Below are positions 63,476 through 64,000 of a stretch of 64,000 nt of DNA, piece by piece. Source of the DNA: Bradyrhizobium sp. MOS002 (GTDB taxonomy: Bacteria > Pseudomonadota > Alphaproteobacteria > Rhizobiales > Xanthobacteraceae); NCBI RefSeq assembly GCF_003020115.1, contig NZ_PYFX01000004.1, positions 806,001 to 870,000 of the forward strand, read 5' to 3'. The notes beneath the pieces are model-generated. The model did no database searches and was not told the DNA's origin. It saw nothing but the letters and a program-made list of their open reading frames with translations. Positions within the stretch are counted from its first letter, which is position 1; every line of letters starts with the position of its first letter. Both the position numbers and the translations under genes were made by a program.

Positions 63476-63961
63476 TCAGGCGCGTTCGTAGTCGTTGCCC
63501 TGCCCCGTGTCCCAATGCCGCTGGTCGACGTTCAGCGAGCTGCCGAGGCTTGGCTCGTCCTCATGGGGTCCGCGGCTCGCCATGTCTGCGAAGCCGTGCT
63601 GGTCGTCGTGCCATCCGAGTGCCGGTTCGTCATCGGACGGATCTTGCTCGGTATCGATCAGCCATGCGGATCCCTGGTACGGTGTCCAAGCATCGGTCTG
63701 GTTCATCGGGTGGTCCAGCGCGCCGAGGGACGGCTCGTCGTGTGTGCCGTCGTCCTCGTCGTAACCGTCGTCCTCTAGCTCGGCCACGACATAGTCGTCG
63801 CTGGCATCAAGGAACGAGATCAGTCGCTCTATTTCGGCGGATGCCTTTTCCCGCAGTTTAGAGAGTCGCCTGAGCGTTTTCTGCCTCTCCCGCTCCTGGA
63901 CAGCGAGGCGGGCCGAAAACTCATCGGCGGGGCGCGCTACGTGTTCTACGTTGGTTTGCAT
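63476..63961 (-). CDS. DEPSLG-repeat hypothetical protein
   Basis: The 161-residue protein has a helical coiled-coil-like N-terminus (residues 15-52; ERERQKTLRRLSKLREKASA and AEIERLISFLDASDDYV), an acidic linker (ELEDDGYDEDDGTH), and three copies of a DEP(S/A)LG motif at 75-80, 111-116 and 135-140, each followed by a His/Gln/Trp-containing stretch. This architecture recurs in rhizobial hypothetical proteins in my recollection, with varying copy number. Function unknown; repeated acidic motifs suggest a binding platform. It reads on the minus strand upstream of the tRNA-Ser gene. Confidence 0.75.
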   Translation of the reverse strand: MQTNVEHVARPADEFSARLAVQERERQKTLRRLSKLREKASAEIERLISFLDASDDYVVAELEDDGYDEDDGTHDEPSLGALDHPMNQTDAWTPYQGSAWLIDTEQDPSDDEPALGWHDDQHGFADMASRGPHEDEPSLGSSLNVDQRHWDTGQGNDYERA

Positions 63962-64000
63962 GGTGGTTGCTCACTGGTTTGGCTTTCGACAGCCGAGCCC

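Overview
The window looks like a chromosomal segment of an alphaproteobacterium of the Bradyrhizobium group. Codon use is GC-rich, and the core gene order dusB(nifR3)-ntrB-ntrC-ntrY-ntrX-hfq-hflX-mazG is the rhizobial one. MetG lacks the zinc-knuckle type insert, IspD and IspF are fused, and several intergenic palindromes resemble those scattered through Bradyrhizobium genomes. These identifications rest on protein and motif recognition by eye; no search was run.

Layout. 1-1064: the 3' end of lipA and a RatA/COQ10-type START protein. 1206-6431 (minus): a six-gene operon for a ba3-type (B-family) cytochrome c oxidase, with subunits I and II, a 58-residue single-helix subunit and three multi-heme cytochromes c. 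6432-9889: an accessory-looking stretch with an outer-membrane barrel protein, very small ORFs and a structured repeat. 9890-25853: mostly core genes (GFA protein, cinA C-terminal domain, ispDF, dusB-ntrBC, ntrYX, hfq, hflX, mazG, queC), then a cobalt-type nitrile hydratase operon (alpha, beta, activator) on the minus strand. 25916-36357: an exported protein, an enoyl-CoA hydratase, a DASS anion transporter, an ABC transporter like MetNI without MetQ, a TonB siderophore receptor with a PepSY membrane protein, a DUF6894 gene behind a perfect FNR/FixK box, and an exported protein of unknown role. 36497-45758: an M24 peptidase, then two TRAP transporters converging around an acyl-CoA synthetase. 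45924-54660 (minus): MBL hydrolase, tatD, metG, holB, tmk, D,D-carboxypeptidase and rlpA, interrupted by a plus-strand epoxide-hydrolase-like gene. 55017-63961: many small conserved-looking proteins, the F1-ATPase inhibitor zeta subunit, an EEP nuclease/phosphatase, a phospholipase D-VTT fusion, tRNA-Ser(UGA) and a DEPSLG-repeat protein.

Working together. ntrBC and ntrYX are the nitrogen-responsive regulators, and Hfq is the RNA chaperone that commonly acts beside them. An NtrC-like half-site pair lies just upstream of dusB-ntrBC, consistent with autoregulation. The oxidase operon is a self-contained terminal respiratory branch carrying its own electron donors. The TonB receptor and PepSY protein form an iron-uptake pair. 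The TRAP systems plus CoA ligase suggest carboxylate uptake followed by activation.

No CRISPR array, integrase, transposase or phage gene was seen. The most unusual items are the roughly 150-residue histone H1-like lysine/alanine tail on methionyl-tRNA synthetase, the FixK and NtrC boxes, the multi-stem structured element at 6617-6747, the hairpin clusters at 37950-38021 and 62556-62665, several sub-60-residue membrane proteins, and the phospholipase D gene whose conserved N-terminus is open but lacks a normal start codon.
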